Assembly (NCBI GenBank): GCA_037179385.1
Contig: CM074180.1
Coordinates: 27,757,455 to 27,821,454 of the forward strand
Origin: Holothuria scabra
Lineage: Eukaryota > Echinodermata > Holothuroidea > Aspidochirotida > Holothuriidae
Length of the DNA stretch: 64,000 nt
Reading direction: 5' to 3'
The first letter of the stretch is position 1. The number at the start of each line of letters is the position of its first letter. The notes under the pieces are model-generated. The model ran no database searches. It was not told the DNA's origin and was given only the letters and a program-made list of their open reading frames with translations. The position numbers and the translations under genes are program-made. Shown in pieces: positions 34,690-48,099 of this stretch.

Positions 34690-36406
34690 AATCATGCACA
34701 GAGTATAGGAATACCGATTGTCGGAATAATTATACAACAGTGGGTATATTCGAATAGAAAGAACAAAATTGAGACTGGCTTTATACAGTTTTCCTTGACT
34801 TAACTCCAACATATGTAACTTTTTGGTAAAATATGACCTGTCGTTAATATTACTTTACTGATATTACATTCAATGAAAACGTTGGTATTTTTTTTCATCA
34901 GTTAATATCTAGAGTTCAATTAATTTATTTGGTAGGCTACAGTAGCATGTTTCCATAACTTCAAATGCCTTCCCCTGGCAATATTTATTTATCAAAATCA
35001 GATGTATCAATAGATTTTTCGAATAAATATTAAAAACTGGTTTTCATTTAAGTCCAATAAACTCAGTAACAGATTCTCTGCACGTAGAAATATTGCCTCT
35101 TAACGACAAAAATGGACAAGGCAAGCCTCACAACACTAAATTAGATTTCGCGATTTACAGTTGTAACCTATACACACGCCATGTGTGCTTTGCGTTTTGA
35201 TAATGGAGCCTTGTTACACATGGAATCAATGGTAAGTATGATCGGGTATATGCTTTCAACTATCGGGCAATATGAATGAAGGTCTTATAGTCTGAAACCG
35301 CTTACACAAAAAATGACTATATTTAGCCGGTGGGCACCTCGGGCTTCCATTTGGTTAGATCAAAGTACTCTTGACGATTATGAATGGTAGCAGATAACCG
35401 AGAGTGATTAGAATCGTAACAAATAGAGAGCAATTAAACTTGTATTTGTGTTTAATCGTTACCTTCAGCAAAACAATCAACTTTGGTACCAGTGAACCCT
35501 TTGTAAAGTGTTTAATCCGAATGTCGCAATATTTAAACATCACTCAGAGGCTAAGATATAACTGAAGTATTTACTTAATGTCTTCATGGATGTAACATAT
35601 CAAACTTAAAGAGCTTTTGAATTCGTTATCCATCCATATTACAGTAAAATGTATTTTTCACTTAAAATTATCTGTAACAATAATATGAGATGTTGCATTC
35701 TTTGACCATATTTTGATCAGATCAGAACTAGATTCGACCCAATCATGGATAAGCATTTGACTTTTTTCAATTGATCGGTGCGTACGGTAGCCGTCATACC
35801 GTGATTAGTTGCTTAAAACTGACCAAGGTGTTTTTTACGGTGTACCCCATTAGTATTTTGTCGAAATTTGCATATTGCAAAAGAGAAAGTAAAAAATTAA
35901 AATAACAAGTGTTAAAGCAAATAACTAAAAAGACAATTAAATAATTAAATAAAAAATACAAAACATTCTTGACTTATGATCAAAATTTCGTACCATGAAT
36001 GATGAAAGTCTCTACACTGTAAAAAATGCTGCAAAATTGCTGTAACTTTGCTGAAAAAAAATTAAGACAAACATTACGATTATAGAAAAGTTTTGTTAAT
36101 AAGTTTTCTGTAATCCTTATTTATCTCTTTATTGTGTTGTCCTGTTAATCTATTTTTGCAATGTATACCATAATAACGTCAACTACTCCTATACCGTATT
36201 ATAAAGCTATCTCATCTAATAAATGAAATATTTTGTGGTATTTTTGCTAAAATTAAATTTGACTTCCAACACTTCAAAAAAGGGAAAAAAGGAAACATTT
36301 TTTTAAACGACCCTACACTTTAGATGTACTTTTGAAACCATGGCAAAATTAATTTTCAAGGGAATAACTATTCTTCCAAACACTGTCTCAAATTTGTAGC
36401 GCTGTA

Positions 36407-36825
36407 GAAGACATTAAACATAAGGTTTTGTGCTTTGCATAAGGGCTTTTTCATAAAATACTGTAATTACTTCTGCATTTCTTGGACAAATGATGCGAAA
36501 AAACTATGAATCTTTATCCATAACTGCCCCGTGGACTCTCTATTAATGTCGTGCAGTATATATCTTCTTACAGTATACTTGGCTGAAACACGAATTAAGG
36601 TCGACCGCTGACGAAGACATTTAAACATAAGGTTTTGTGCTTTGCATAGGGGCTTTTTTCATAAAAATACTGTAATTACTTCTGCACTTATTGGACAAAT
36701 GATGCGAAAAACTATGAATCTTTATCCATAACTGCCCCGTGAACTCTCTATTAATATTTCGTGCAATGTGTATCTTCTTACAATATACTTGGCTGAAACA
36801 CGAATTAAGGTCGACCGTGACAATG
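36407..36825 (+). repeat. 206-base tandem duplication
   Basis: The first unit runs from gaagacatt at 36407 to 36612. The second starts gaagacattt at 36613 and ends ggtcgaccgtgac near 36825. They share ttttgtgctttgcata, acaaatgatgcgaaa, atctttatccataactgccc and cttggctgaaacacgaatta, with only a handful of substitutions and 1-3 base indels. This indicates a recent event. It is non-coding. Confidence 0.9.
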
Positions 36826-38601
36826 TCATTCATTTGCCATCCAATCTGTCATTTGTTTCCTATAATACAAAGCAAGTTTGCTTTTCCAAAGTTAGCTTTG
36901 AATATTTTTTGTTCATGACATGGAATCATCAGTATTCAAGTGAGTTAATATATAATGGTACTGCTCCTCTGGCAACCCAGAAAAAAGGATCACAGAAAAT
37001 TATATTTACGAATAAAGTTTTTACTTAACATTCAAACGTAATAAAAGTAAGCTTTGTACCTTAACGTCTGATAATATAATCTTGTAACCCAGAGAAATAG
37101 TAGATTTGATTTGGTTTGCTGCTTAAAAACTTCCGGTTATTCTATACCGGCGTCTCCGGCAGAGAAGCAGCTATATGCTCAATTTAAATGAAGAAAAACT
37201 TCCTCTACATGTAAATAAAAGTTTAAATGATTCAAATATTTACCGTATGTATACAAGAAACTATTTTGGAATCATGCACATGGGCTTCTTACAGTCTATG
37301 TTGCTAATCAGGACTAACCTAGTTTTTAAATGTAACAGGAGTGGTGGTCCCCTTAGGGATTTTAAAGAACAGTCTGAAAATATTTCATGAGTTTGTGTTT
37401 CTCTTTAAAAAAGGTGTACTATATCTCTTGTTGGAAAAATACCACATCTAACTGGGTCTAAAATTCTATTCAATTAAATTTTGCCATTCATTGTGTATGA
37501 TAAATAAAGTAAGATATTATACAGCATTCAAATTTAGGAACAGTATTCAAGTAAGTTTTAAAAAGAAAAGCACTTGAAATAAAGTCATGTAATTCCAGAT
37601 TAATAGTAATGGAAATTATGTAATGATGTTGTGCCAGTGAAAAGTATTTGTTATGCAAGACCATTGATTTACATGCCAAAACGAAGAGCAAATAATTTTA
37701 ATTACACTTTTCAGAATACTTCAATATTGCAAAGAACATATTTCATATTGTACTAACAAGAAATAAATGTGTACAGCTGTTAAGGGCAACAAGAAAGATA
37801 GCAAGAACAGCAATTAATTTCAAGCGGAAAGTCGTATAGGTCGTACGTTTGCAAACCAATTGTCAGATCAAGGGTTGTTATCCGAATGGAAATATTACTG
37901 AAAGTTTCATACGGAAAATGCTGCAGCACTCCAGTTTGAATAAGCATTGTAGTGAAATTTAATGAATGGCTTTATAAATATTATGTGACAATAGTTTTTC
38001 GCTGAAGAGGGAACTTTATATAAGGAGCAATTCTTTGTTTTATACGTTGCCGATATGAAATATTGCAATTTTAGATATAATGAAGGTACACTGTGATAAG
38101 AGAAAAAAGGGGAAATTAGTGAAAATTAATTGTTTTTTCAAAAGCGTTTCAGGTGACGGTCCTTGTCCTTTGAAGACCTGTGTAAGAGTAAATTAATATC
38201 CAACTATTAGTTGGTGAAAAGGCCAGGTTTAATTTTCTGCAACAACCTAGGTTTCAGTTAATGCTCACAATTTGATTCCTGTCTCTAAGCGATATCATCG
38301 ACCTTTCTTTGACTACTTTGAAAAAAAAAACTGAAACAGAAAAATGTTTTAAAGTGTATAGATAATGGTACCGCCAACATTTCATTGATAACAGAGTGTT
38401 AAACTCAAAACATCAGTTTAATAACAACAAATTGCTACAAATGCCCATACCTCATTTGAGGAGACCATATGAGCTAAAAACGCAGAGGACTGTTTGGTTC
38501 GTAGCGTTCATTACTTAAATGTTCCTCGAATGTCCCGAAAAAGCCGGGCAAACCTTCTGTACGTTCACTTCAATATATGTATTCCCAACACCAGAGTTGG
38601 T

Positions 38602-38775
38602 TAGGTGACGTTTTACAGCTCAGTTTCTAATCAATTGGTCGACCACGGCATTTTTTCCAGCTGTGGCTCTCTGGCTTATATTCGATCCTACTCCATTGCT
38701 TATGCTCGATCACCAGGCACAATGGCATTAGGTTCCATTTTTGTTAAGTCTTTGCACTTGAGCACAGAGAGAAAT
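38602..38775 (-). mobile_element. SINE family S1, body and tail only
   Basis: Read on the minus strand: gcctggtgatcgagcataag, caatggagtagga, then gccacagctggaaaaaatgc and tagaaactgagctgtaaaac. The same order occurs at 45805-46036 (minus) and 55425-55650 (plus). The tRNA-like head is missing or too decayed here. Confidence 0.7.
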
Positions 38776-39415
38776 ATACGGTACTAATGTTTAGGCGACA
38801 GGCAATGCAACGGCATGCAATGGATAAGATCGCCGTAATTCTACTCACGATGTACATGCATGCACAATGCAGGCAGGTTGTTTGTGTTAGTTTTCTAATC
38901 CAGTTTTTATTCTGATGGTAATTTCAAGAGCAAGATAATTAAAAGATTATCAAATGACCTTGAACTCACAAACGTCACTTCAAAAAGAATTTTTTTTCGA
39001 ACGAGTTCTCACCGTTCGGATAACAACTTTCAGATCTTGTAAACTTCATTTTAGTGAAGTATAAAGGCTTTTAAAAAGAGTCGACCATGGCAGCATACAT
39101 ATCAAAAGTGCACTTTCGGTTATGTTTTGATTGGGTGCCCTATTTGAAGAGAAGTCAGTAAATATGTATGTAACGTTTACAAACTTCCCTTTATTCGAAA
39201 TTGCGACAAGGTTCATGTATCAAGAAAACATCCTGAAAGTGTATACACTTTTAACCTGGGTGAACGGGTGAATAAAAAATGAGCTCTATCCAGTCTGTTT
39301 TAATCCCTGGTCCATTTGAAGACAACCAACATGCATAACTGCATTAACCTATCCGAACCTATCAGTATGATTGGTCCCAAGGGTTTCTTTGTTCTCTGAA
39401 TCTCCCTCATAGAAA

Positions 39416-39580
39416 CATAGGCATACGAGCGGGGTGCAGGGGGTGGCACTGGCCCTCCCTATTCGGGCTAAAGCAGTTGATCTATTCCGCCAAAACATAG
39501 GCAAAACATGATTAACGGTGACATTATTGGGGCAAAATATGCTCTTGCCCCTCAGAGACAATTACCCCCGTACGCCTATG
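39416..39580. mobile_element. 165-base hAT-like MITE
   Basis: It starts cataggcatacgagcgggg and ends ccccgtacgcctatg, inverted repeats matching those of the element at 6085-9106. The duplication is catagaaa (39408-39415) and catagaag (39581-39588), 7 of 8 identical. It is probably an internally deleted derivative of the 6085 family. Confidence 0.85.
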
Positions 39581-40291
39581 CATAGAAGGAAACTCAATAG
39601 ATATTGATAGAATTAAAAGTAAAATCTACGTACAAGTTTTAAAATGTGATTACATAGCCCAATTGAAGTTAAAATAATATAACTTAAATTTTTTGAGCTT
39701 TTTGCCCTTAGTGATATTTCATTTTGTTCCCCATACAAGTATATATTTGGGCAGAGATTGTTCTCCTTTCACACGCTTTTTTCAAATTGGTCATTTATAA
39801 TTTCCGATTCAGAGTTAAAATGTAATAACTCGTTTGTTATTGGTTACACAACTGCTAATGTTTCTTCACTTAAGCAGTGACGTAAGAGTCACGTATATCA
39901 CAGTATTTAGTTTCCTAATGATATGATCGGTACATTGAGCTCGTTAGGACTAGGAAATCGTTTAGATTGTATTTCTTTAATTCATCATCCCTAAACACTT
40001 TTAATTCCGGCCTGTACCGTTATTTACTAGACCATTTGACATACTTTTTTCAAGCAACTATTAAATTTATTAATAATCAACTGATGATATGTGATTACTG
40101 TAAACGTATTCGAACCAAAACAATAATGTAGAGATGTAGCTTATTAACCAAATTCGTGTCTGATTACCCGATTCCACGTCGTTATACAAATATCCTCAAA
40201 ATCGGGACAGGCATGTCATGTTAGCCTCGTTATTATCAAAATAACTGAAATCAGTATATTTACTTTTAACAGCCGATCCAGCTTTGATCAG

Positions 40292-40722
40292 TGTCACGGG
40301 TGGCGCTAACGATGGAGAGGGGGGAGGAGACTTGAACCATGTCTCCCGTCGGGCAAGTCTGCCCCCTATTCGTGGTGGAATTTTTCTAAATTCATAGGAG
40401 AGCTTTAATCAGAAGGATAACACATGATCATAACATCACCCTTTGCAGTCACTCAGGAAATATTTTTGATTTCGCTCGTAGGAGAGGCAAGTTTTTCAAT
40501 TTTAGGACGCAAACTTGTCTCTAAAAAATCCAATTTTATGTCCAAATTTTTCAATAAAACTCAAATTTTCAATGTAGTTGCAATAAAAGCTGAAAACTTT
40601 TTGACAAGCTTCGGGTGCCGAATTTTTTTCCTTACTCATCTCTTTGGCAACTCATCATCTTTGCTTGGGCTTTAGAAAATTATCCCATCCCTCCTGGGGA
40701 AGCTTTTCCCCGCCCCTGTGTG
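40292..40722. repeat. Possible hAT-like element
   Basis: A block beginning cacgggtggcgctaac, with G-rich then C-rich tracts (gaggggggagg, tctgccccctatt), ends near cccgcccctgtg. The composition and layout match the other elements. The ends pair poorly and no target duplication is visible. Confidence 0.3.
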
Positions 40723-43700
40723 GACAACTTCTTCACAGAATGTCAATTTGTACACAAAAGGAATTTGTTAATTTAAGTAGACTTTACACCCTGTATTTTA
40801 ATTGTTCTTTTCATCGTTGTGACGTATTGCAAAGGACGTTCATTCATTCATTCTGGGAAAATAAATGAATGACATTAAATTTGACTGACATCAACCATAA
40901 ATGACTGAAATTCTTATGAACTTCGTCATTTTTTTTTTTCAAAAGTTCAACTGTTCAAGATGTGAGAAACATCAGTGCTGTAGTCGAGTTCGGAGGGTCC
41001 GAATTACGAGTCCGGCAATTTTTAACTGTCAAGGGCTCGAGCCGGTGTACTTTCTCAATGGGAAAAAATCAACCTCTCTGGCCGAGTCCTTGAAATTCTG
41101 AAATCACGAGTCCTAGTCCAGACTCGACTTCAGCCTTCAGAAACATCATATGAAAAATTCTTGTCGCCATGCTATGATCAGATGACTATTTTAATTCGTA
41201 ACGAATGAAATCATATTCTGTTGAAGAGCGCTTCATGACCTAAGGGTGCGGTGGTCCACTGAAAAAACCGTAAAACTCTTCCGGGTGGACTGTGAGATCT
41301 GCCATAAAAATAGGAAACAAAGTCCGATCCCAATTCAACCAAGGTTTGAGTGTTGTTTTGAGAACAGACCGTTACTGACAGTGACATAATAATTATTAGT
41401 TTTGCGATTTGTACCGTTTTTATTTGTGTGTTGAGATTACTAGTCATAACTTTTCAAAAACTTTTTGTATGGTGGTCCTCAGAAAATTCTGAGAGTCAAA
41501 ACGAATGACTCTCGAGTTGAAAAGAAATGTTAAGAAGCGCTGGCCTAGGAGATTATGAACGGCATCAAAGTGAGAATTACAAAGTGATTACAACTACAAT
41601 TCGACAATCAATAAAGACCAAGGACTTCCAATACATTGACAGAGCATACTGCACGGTACATTGTCGCTACCGTAGTCTGCTAGTGTGAGAAAAAGCGCAC
41701 CAAGATGGCTGTTTGCTATGTTTTTGTGTGAAGGTTTGGACTTGCTCAAGTATATCGCCATATTTTGCAAGATAGTTGAAATATTTTTGAAATATGGCAA
41801 GGTAAGGTCAAAATCACTTCACACATTGCAGGAATATGATATTGTTTCCCACTCAGGTTTAACTTTTGCATAAAATATTACAGAGTCGTCGTCAAATCAG
41901 ACGATTTATAGGTTCTCGGCGGCAATCTTGGTGCGCCTTTTTTGTCCCAGTCGGTGGCGACCAGCTGCGGATAGGACGTACACGTTACATGCTTTGTCCA
42001 TGTATATCAGTCCGTGGAAAAGTCACAACTCTGACATTTGATATGATCGACCCTCTCTTGTTGAAAAATAATTCTCTCGTAATTTGTAGTTGTTATGCGA
42101 TACAAAACGAAACATCTGACATAAAAGTTGATAAAATAATAGAAATGTTATCACATTTTTAATATTTTTCTCCATTTTAATAGAACGGAATAGAAAAAGT
42201 GGCTAGGTTTTCTAGGGATCTAGAAAACTAATGTTAGAGTAGCACTGGTTGTTCTCCAACATGATATGCAATTTTACTCGATTAGACCCAGGCCTTTATA
42301 CGGCGTAGACCTGGATCTCTGAACTTTGTCAATATCGGCATATTTCGAATCAGGTAAGCCTATACTATAGTCAAATAGGTAATATATCAGTTAACAATTT
42401 GTCTTTGACGGTTGAGGACGTTTAGATTTTGGACTACTGTTTTTGAAGGAAAGGTTATTTAAAGATGCCCTTTAGAAGGAAAATATTCCTCATATTGTTC
42501 TTTTTCTATGTGAAAGAATAAATGTTGCAACCGTAATATGATGAAATGCAATAAAACAAAAGTAATTCTGGGGTTCATCAATTATGCAAACATACTGCAA
42601 TGAAGTTCCCTTGGCAAATCTCTACCAAATTGATCATTTTTCGGCAACACGGTTCTCTTTGTCGCAGCGGTTTTCCGCTTGCCAAGATCTTATCATTATG
42701 TCATGACTGTTCAACTCCTTTATTGTTAAATTATATCTTTTCCCTGAGCCTGGGCTCCTCGTAAGTTTTATACTTAGTCTTCCGGCCTAAATGAAACGCT
42801 CGGAGTTCGTATCCTCAATTCCTTTAGTTCTCAATCTGGTTTACCGTGACATTGTAAGCAGGAAAATTAATATTAAGACTAGAATAAATACAAAACAGCT
42901 GTTTTGGGTATAAACAGGGCAGGAAAACGAGAAAATGCAGTAAATGTCACCTAAAAAAGCCAGTAATCAGTCTCTTGTAATCCCTTGTGTGCTACCGTCT
43001 CACGTTGTCGTTTGTAAACGTACATATCTGTTGAAACAGTTACAATAAAGAGGGATGGGCATTAAAGCAACACGCTCATACAAATTTACTCGAATTACAA
43101 ACTAGGGGATAGTAGACAACTATCTTACTGACCTCCTTAAAGCGACTGGATGATGTATGCACATGTATTCGTTTAGTGGCGAGATGCCTCTCCAGTTTGT
43201 GTTTGTTTGCAAAACAAAGTGTAGAATCCTTGTATAAGTTAACATAAGATTATACAATTTAAGTTAAACAACTGGAAGAAAAAGTCAAGTTAGAACTCAG
43301 AGTTATAGAACAATAAAAACCTTTCGTATTGTGCCAATTGAAAACATAAATAATTAATCCTTATAAAGTGGAAGGAAATGATGATCAATCTAGGAGTATA
43401 TTTATTTACTGGTCGGGTTTCTTTCAGTTTGAGTATTTTGTTGATTGTATTTCATTATAAAATAGTTTGAAGTTGATGACTATAGGTAATAGGCATCCAT
43501 AGTCAAAACGGGATGTAGATTGATTTGATTTGAAACGAGTTTTTCAACTACCTGACTACATGCACGAGTGTCACATACAACAAAAATTTAGAAATGATTA
43601 AAACGGACGCCATATATCATTAACTTAAAACCATGCACTGACTATATTAGTATGGGAATAAGTTTGTATGCTCATTGTTAGAAGTGAATAACAAACTCCT

Positions 43701-44153
43701 GGTAAAAGAATGATATACCGGCTATGACGTCAAATTTTCGTGACGCAACTGTTCCCATAGATCTAGATTTTGCTATTTGAGAGGAAAGTATGATTACATC
43801 ATCACCGAACAGCGGTTCTGTAATATCCAAGCGCAAAGCCAAAATGCGGAAGAATCTGTAATATAAAGAACTTTTATTGCGTTTTAGCCTCTCATTTCTG
43901 GCCTCTTCTATTTATAAAAAAAATGGTTTTATTATTTTAATGTCCTTCATGACCGCCAGTTTTTTTTTCCTTTTTTGTTTTTGTTTCTGAAATAAAATGT
44001 CGTGGATGGGAGCATTTTGATTAAAGGCATTTTTATCACTTTGCTAAATTTCTTGTGTGTTAAATTTCTAGTGATGAATAACTTGTAATGCTTTTGCTCA
44101 GCGGCTATAAGCTCTCTGGCAGTCGTTATCCATGCATTGAGTGTTATGCAACT

Positions 44154-44228
44154 CGGAAATGGAAGAAATAAATAAAAATGGTCACGTAGGGGAAGGGGTG
44201 GCAGTCCCAACCTATTTCCTACGCATAG
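44154..44228 (-). mobile_element. hAT-like element end, ctatgcgtagg type, copy 1
   Basis: Read in reverse, it starts ctatgcgtaggaaatagg, continues with tgggactgcc and runs to ccatttccgag. The same arm occurs in direct orientation at 44885-44960, making an inverted pair 0.65 kb apart. The other end of this element was not defined. Confidence 0.5.
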
Positions 44229-44265
44229 TATTGGTTTAAGGAATTATTTAGGACAAAATTAAATG

Positions 44266-44525
44266 TCAAGAGCAGTACCTCCAAATTTATTTTGAAACAA
44301 CAGCTAAATATCACAATTTTGCACTTGTTTCTCTTCAAAGCATCTTTCATCATATTTTACAATTTCAATACTGCATATTCAAAGTAAAACAAGCAGTTAC
44401 TTGTACTAAATTTCACATTTAAAGAGAAAAATTGTTGTCACATGACTCCCAACAGCCAATAATGAAATAGGACAGTCTACTACACTACTTCAGGCATGGG
44501 GGGGGGGGGGGTTGCTCTTGCCCAT
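44266..44525 (-). mobile_element. MITE family M2, copy 3 (reverse)
   Basis: The reverse strand carries the M2 blocks in order: gggcaagagcaa, then attggctgttgggagtcatg, tgtgaaatttagt, and ending actgctcttgac. A poly-G run has expanded at 44499-44511. It is non-coding. Confidence 0.75.
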
Positions 44526-44884
44526 TAAGAAAAAAGCTCTCTCCAGCTCGCTTCTTGGTCAGCGAAACTATAAGCTATAAGGATGCTGATTTAAAGCAGG
44601 GAGGTGTTAAGTAATAGTAGGAAAAGTAGGAAGTTAAACAGTATCAATATGAAAGAAATAGGTCAATGAAAGTCATACAGAATGTTTGATAGTCTAATGT
44701 TGGTAATTAAATAGTACAAAATAACGGTAACATCAGTTTTTTATTTACATTGTTGTTGCGGAAGTTTATACTTTCGTCTTCTTGGAGCCGTCAATTGGTT
44801 TGTACTTATGCTGGTAAAAATAAAATTCCTGCCAAATTTTCCTGCGAACGTTTTTGAGTTCAAGCGTCTGCTTTGGACTTTATA

Positions 44885-45180
44885 CTATGCGTAGGAAGCA
44901 CGGGTGGGACTGCCCTCCCTTTCCCCACCCATTCATATTTATTTTTGCCATTTCCGAGCTGGAATTTACCACACCATACAAACACACACACTCCTACGCA
45001 CAAACATATATATATATATATATATATATATAGCAAAAACTACTTCGCCAAGCTTACCATACATTTAAATATATATGGGTGTGTGCGTCCGTGTGTAAGG
45101 GTGTGCAAACAGCAGTATCACTTCTCCGGACACAACTGCTGCACCCCCTCCTTTATCAGAGAGCATCTCGTACGCTTATG
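44885..45180 (+). mobile_element. hAT-like element, ctatgcgtagg type, copy 2
   Basis: It starts ctatgcgtaggaagcacggg and may end at tctcgtacgcttatg (45180), whose reverse complement resembles the start. The interior is C-rich and contains a TA dinucleotide run at about 45006-45032. The flanking octamers do not match, so the borders are tentative. Confidence 0.45.
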
Positions 45181-45804
45181 CATAAATCTACGCAGAGTAA
45201 CCGAATGAAAATACAGAATGATGGACTAAACAAGACGAGGAAAGGATTGCAGCGCGTGCCGTAGTTGTTGCTTTAAAACTTTTAGTCTAAGTTAGAACCC
45301 AATCCTTCCTGAGGCACCATAACAGGCTTTACCTATTTACAAGCTACTGTTATCCCCTCCGTTTCAATGAAGTAAGGAATTTGGAGTGTCAGAAGAACGA
45401 AATCGGAAGTATAAGGGGGAAAGGAGAATCAGATTTTACGCTCCAGGGTGTCCTATTGAACAAATCCCCTCGTGGTCTTGTAGCCAGACTAGTGATAAAT
45501 CGGTAAATGGACGCAATGGGTGAAAAGTCATGCCATGCATTCTGTTCCCTTTGTAAAAGGTAAGCTGCATCCCATATCCAACCCGTCAATAAAGCTTGCT
45601 CTCTAACAACAAAATTGGTGAATAAACTTAGGCAATTGATTGCGTAATATGAAGATAATGCAAACTAAAACCCGCCAAGGACAGAATATTACCACAAGGA
45701 ACAGCCCAAACGATATCTTACTCTTTTCTGAACGAGGTGGACCAGGTCGGCAGTGAGCTGGATATTGACCAAAATTCCCAGATGAACACTCTAGAGTTGG
45801 AGTT

Positions 45805-46036
45805 AGATGGAGTTTTACGGCCCAGTTTCCAACCCTTTGGTTCAAGTCGAGCCGGCCACGGACTTTTTTCCAGTTGTGGCTGATTGGCTTGTTTTCCCTA
45901 CTCCATTACTTATGCGGAGCATCACACACAACGGCAGTAGGTTCCTTTATTAGAGTCTTTGGTATGAACTCGACCTGGGAAGCGAACGCGGGCCTTCCGC
46001 GTGAGAGGCGGATGCTCTACCCTAGCTTAAACCGAA
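45805..46036 (-). mobile_element. SINE family S1 with tRNA-Glu-like head
   Basis: On the minus strand a tRNA-like head (about 46036-45965) is followed by a body with gatgctccgcataagtaatg, gagtaggga and gccacaactggaaaaaagtc. The tail includes ggaaactgggccgtaaaac. In the head, an A-box-like taagctagggtagagc leads to an anticodon arm with a 5-base stem (46008-46012 with 45996-46000) and the 7-base loop ctctcac. The anticodon is CTC (Glu). A B-box-like gcgttcgcttc follows, but the T stem no longer pairs, so this is not a working tRNA. Shared body copies lie at 38602 and 55425. Confidence 0.75.
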
Positions 46037-46334
46037 CACGCGGTCTTCTGAGATCTGTACCAAGAATGGTCTGGCACATTCTAGCACGAGGACCCGGCAA
46101 GTGTCCCACAAGTTTAGGACAAAACGGTCTAATTATTCATCCAATAAACCACACTACAACAAAATGTTCAAGGCACAAGGTCACGAATTTAAAGATGTCA
46201 TGAACTCATCATGGGGGGGGGGGTCAAACACCATGGGTATGGGGTGTATCAGGTACCATGTGGCAGGGGGTGTATAAGGTACCGACTGGTACCGACTGGC
46301 GCAGGAGGGTATATCATTAAACCCCCATCTATCT

Positions 46335-46454
46335 AACTGACTGACTGACTGACTGACTGACTGACTGACTGACTGACTGACTGACTGACTGACTGACTGA
46401 CTGACTGACTGACTGACTGACTGACTGACTGACTGACTGACTGACTGACTGACT
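46335..46454. repeat. (CTGA)n microsatellite
   Basis: About 30 uninterrupted copies of the tetramer CTGA. A minus-strand ORF over this tract reads as a Ser-Gln-Ser-Val repeat; this is a by-product of the microsatellite, not a protein. Confidence 0.98.
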
Positions 46455-46649
46455 AAAATCAGTTTCATGCTCGCCTGTCAGAACCACGAAGGAGGCTAAA
46501 AAATAACAAGATTTACTTAAGAAGAAAAAAGGTAGACCTCGCTCTTATGTTTTTCTAAACATAAACTGAATTCGAAGTAATGCTCAGAAGTTGGGTAATT
46601 CCAACTTGAACGATCGATTCCGTGCAGAATAAATCAGTAAATTAAGTCA

Positions 46650-47421
46650 TAACTAAGTGTAATTGTCCTCTGTGTAGTTGTGGAGGCATTGGCATATGAC
46701 AACTCATAAAATTTCTAAATTCCGAATTCTCTCTAGTAAGAGCTTCATATTCGTCATTATTTGCTTCAAAAAAGCCAAATTTTCTTCGCTCGCCCCAACG
46801 TGCGATTCCTAGTGCAGAAGTGCTCGCTAATACCTCCAGTTTGGTAAACTTTTCCGAGCTCTGGAAGTGACAAAATCGGAAATTTGCTGTATATGACACC
46901 ATATCATCAAGTGACACCGGTAGCTACAGTGTTATTTTCATAAATTTTCTTTCAAGTTCCAAATTATCTCGGATATAAGCTCTTGACTCAGAAAAATTCA
47001 TCGAAGAGCCTCATTTCGAAGGCGTTGGATGAAATTATGTAGCAACAACGACCTTTGGCCGCAGTTCTATCTCAGATTTGCCAATATGAAATGCAAATTC
47101 TTCAGAAATCTTCCAACTTTTCAAATTTCCTTCAAACTTTTCTGCAATGCAAGCTCCTTATTTTCAAACATTTGTTTACAAAGGGCAAAAATTTCAGCGC
47201 GCGTCCCGCGCCGCAATTTGTTTGTTATTTTTCTTTTTTTTTCTTGGTGTTGGAAGAAATTTATCTCCATTGTCAACATATATACATACAAAACAGCAAA
47301 TAAGTGGATAAAAATAATAGTATAAGCAAATTACGCCCTGTTACAGTGGTATTCACACCTAAGAAAAATAGTAGAATTTGGGTGCCCCCTCCCCCTGCAA
47401 AATTGTCTAGCTACGCCACTG
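46650..47421 (+). mobile_element. Family H3-related element, right end defined
   Basis: Modules ccgaattctctctagtaaga, cttttccgagctctgg, aaatcggaaatttgct and ttcagcgcgcgtcccgcg match those in 21298-23080 and 29525-29985. It ends gtctagctacgccactg at 47421. The left end was not found. Confidence 0.6.
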
Positions 47422-48099
47422 TAAACATGCACTGGTATACAGCAGCTGGAAAAGACCACTCTGCCACTCGACGTTCTAGTCTGACTGGCACTATTATCAA
47501 TATTTATATATATGCAAGGCATGAAAGCCTCTCCGCGGTTCCACTTTACCACTGTTAGTTGTAATGTGCATAATACATTTAAGGACAATGTTTTTCAAGT
47601 GTAATTATCGACTGTATCAAATTAAAGCGGTGCACGGTTTAGTTGACTTAACTTTTTAACCTAAGCAACTTTAAACAGCACTGCGGTCGAAAAAGCTGAA
47701 GGTATTCTTGTAGCAATACTATTCGATGTATAGACTTCCTGTTCTTTGTAGTAGCGGAATTATCATAAAGAAGGTGTAAAAAATCAAGAATTAAAAAAGA
47801 CTTTTGAACCTATTCATTTGAATAATCTTGGGACAACGTCGGTGAAGCAGACAACTTTTATAAGTAATTCAAAACTTTGATTGGTTGAGAGGGTAATTAA
47901 ACCAAATTAAGCGAAAAATTCTGACAGGATTGTACGTTTGGAAGAAAATCAGTTGTTTCCACAGTGCATCCGACTTGACTTCTTATTACTTAAGTTTATT
48001 CACAGGTGGATTTAATCAACTGTTAACATTTATTAAAGTAACTACGAGTAAATTTTTTTCTTTATTTTATTAACATCCATTTTAAGTCTTTGGCTGCAC

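Noticed and set aside
41866..42162. 98-codon plus-strand ORF in intron 1
   Set aside because: No recognisable domain, no flanking splice sites that fit, and chance ORFs of this length are expected in a 24 kb intron.
45006..45032. TA-rich run as a promoter or replication origin
   Set aside because: It is a plain dinucleotide microsatellite inside a transposon-like block.
45965..46036. Functional tRNA-Glu gene
   Set aside because: The anticodon arm is intact, but the T stem does not pair and the acceptor stem cannot be formed. The sequence continues into a SINE body shared with other loci.
46181..46468. Minus-strand ORF encoding a Ser-Gln-Ser-Val repeat protein
   Set aside because: It is the CTGA microsatellite read in one frame. 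A 4-base unit stays open by chance in every frame that avoids a stop.
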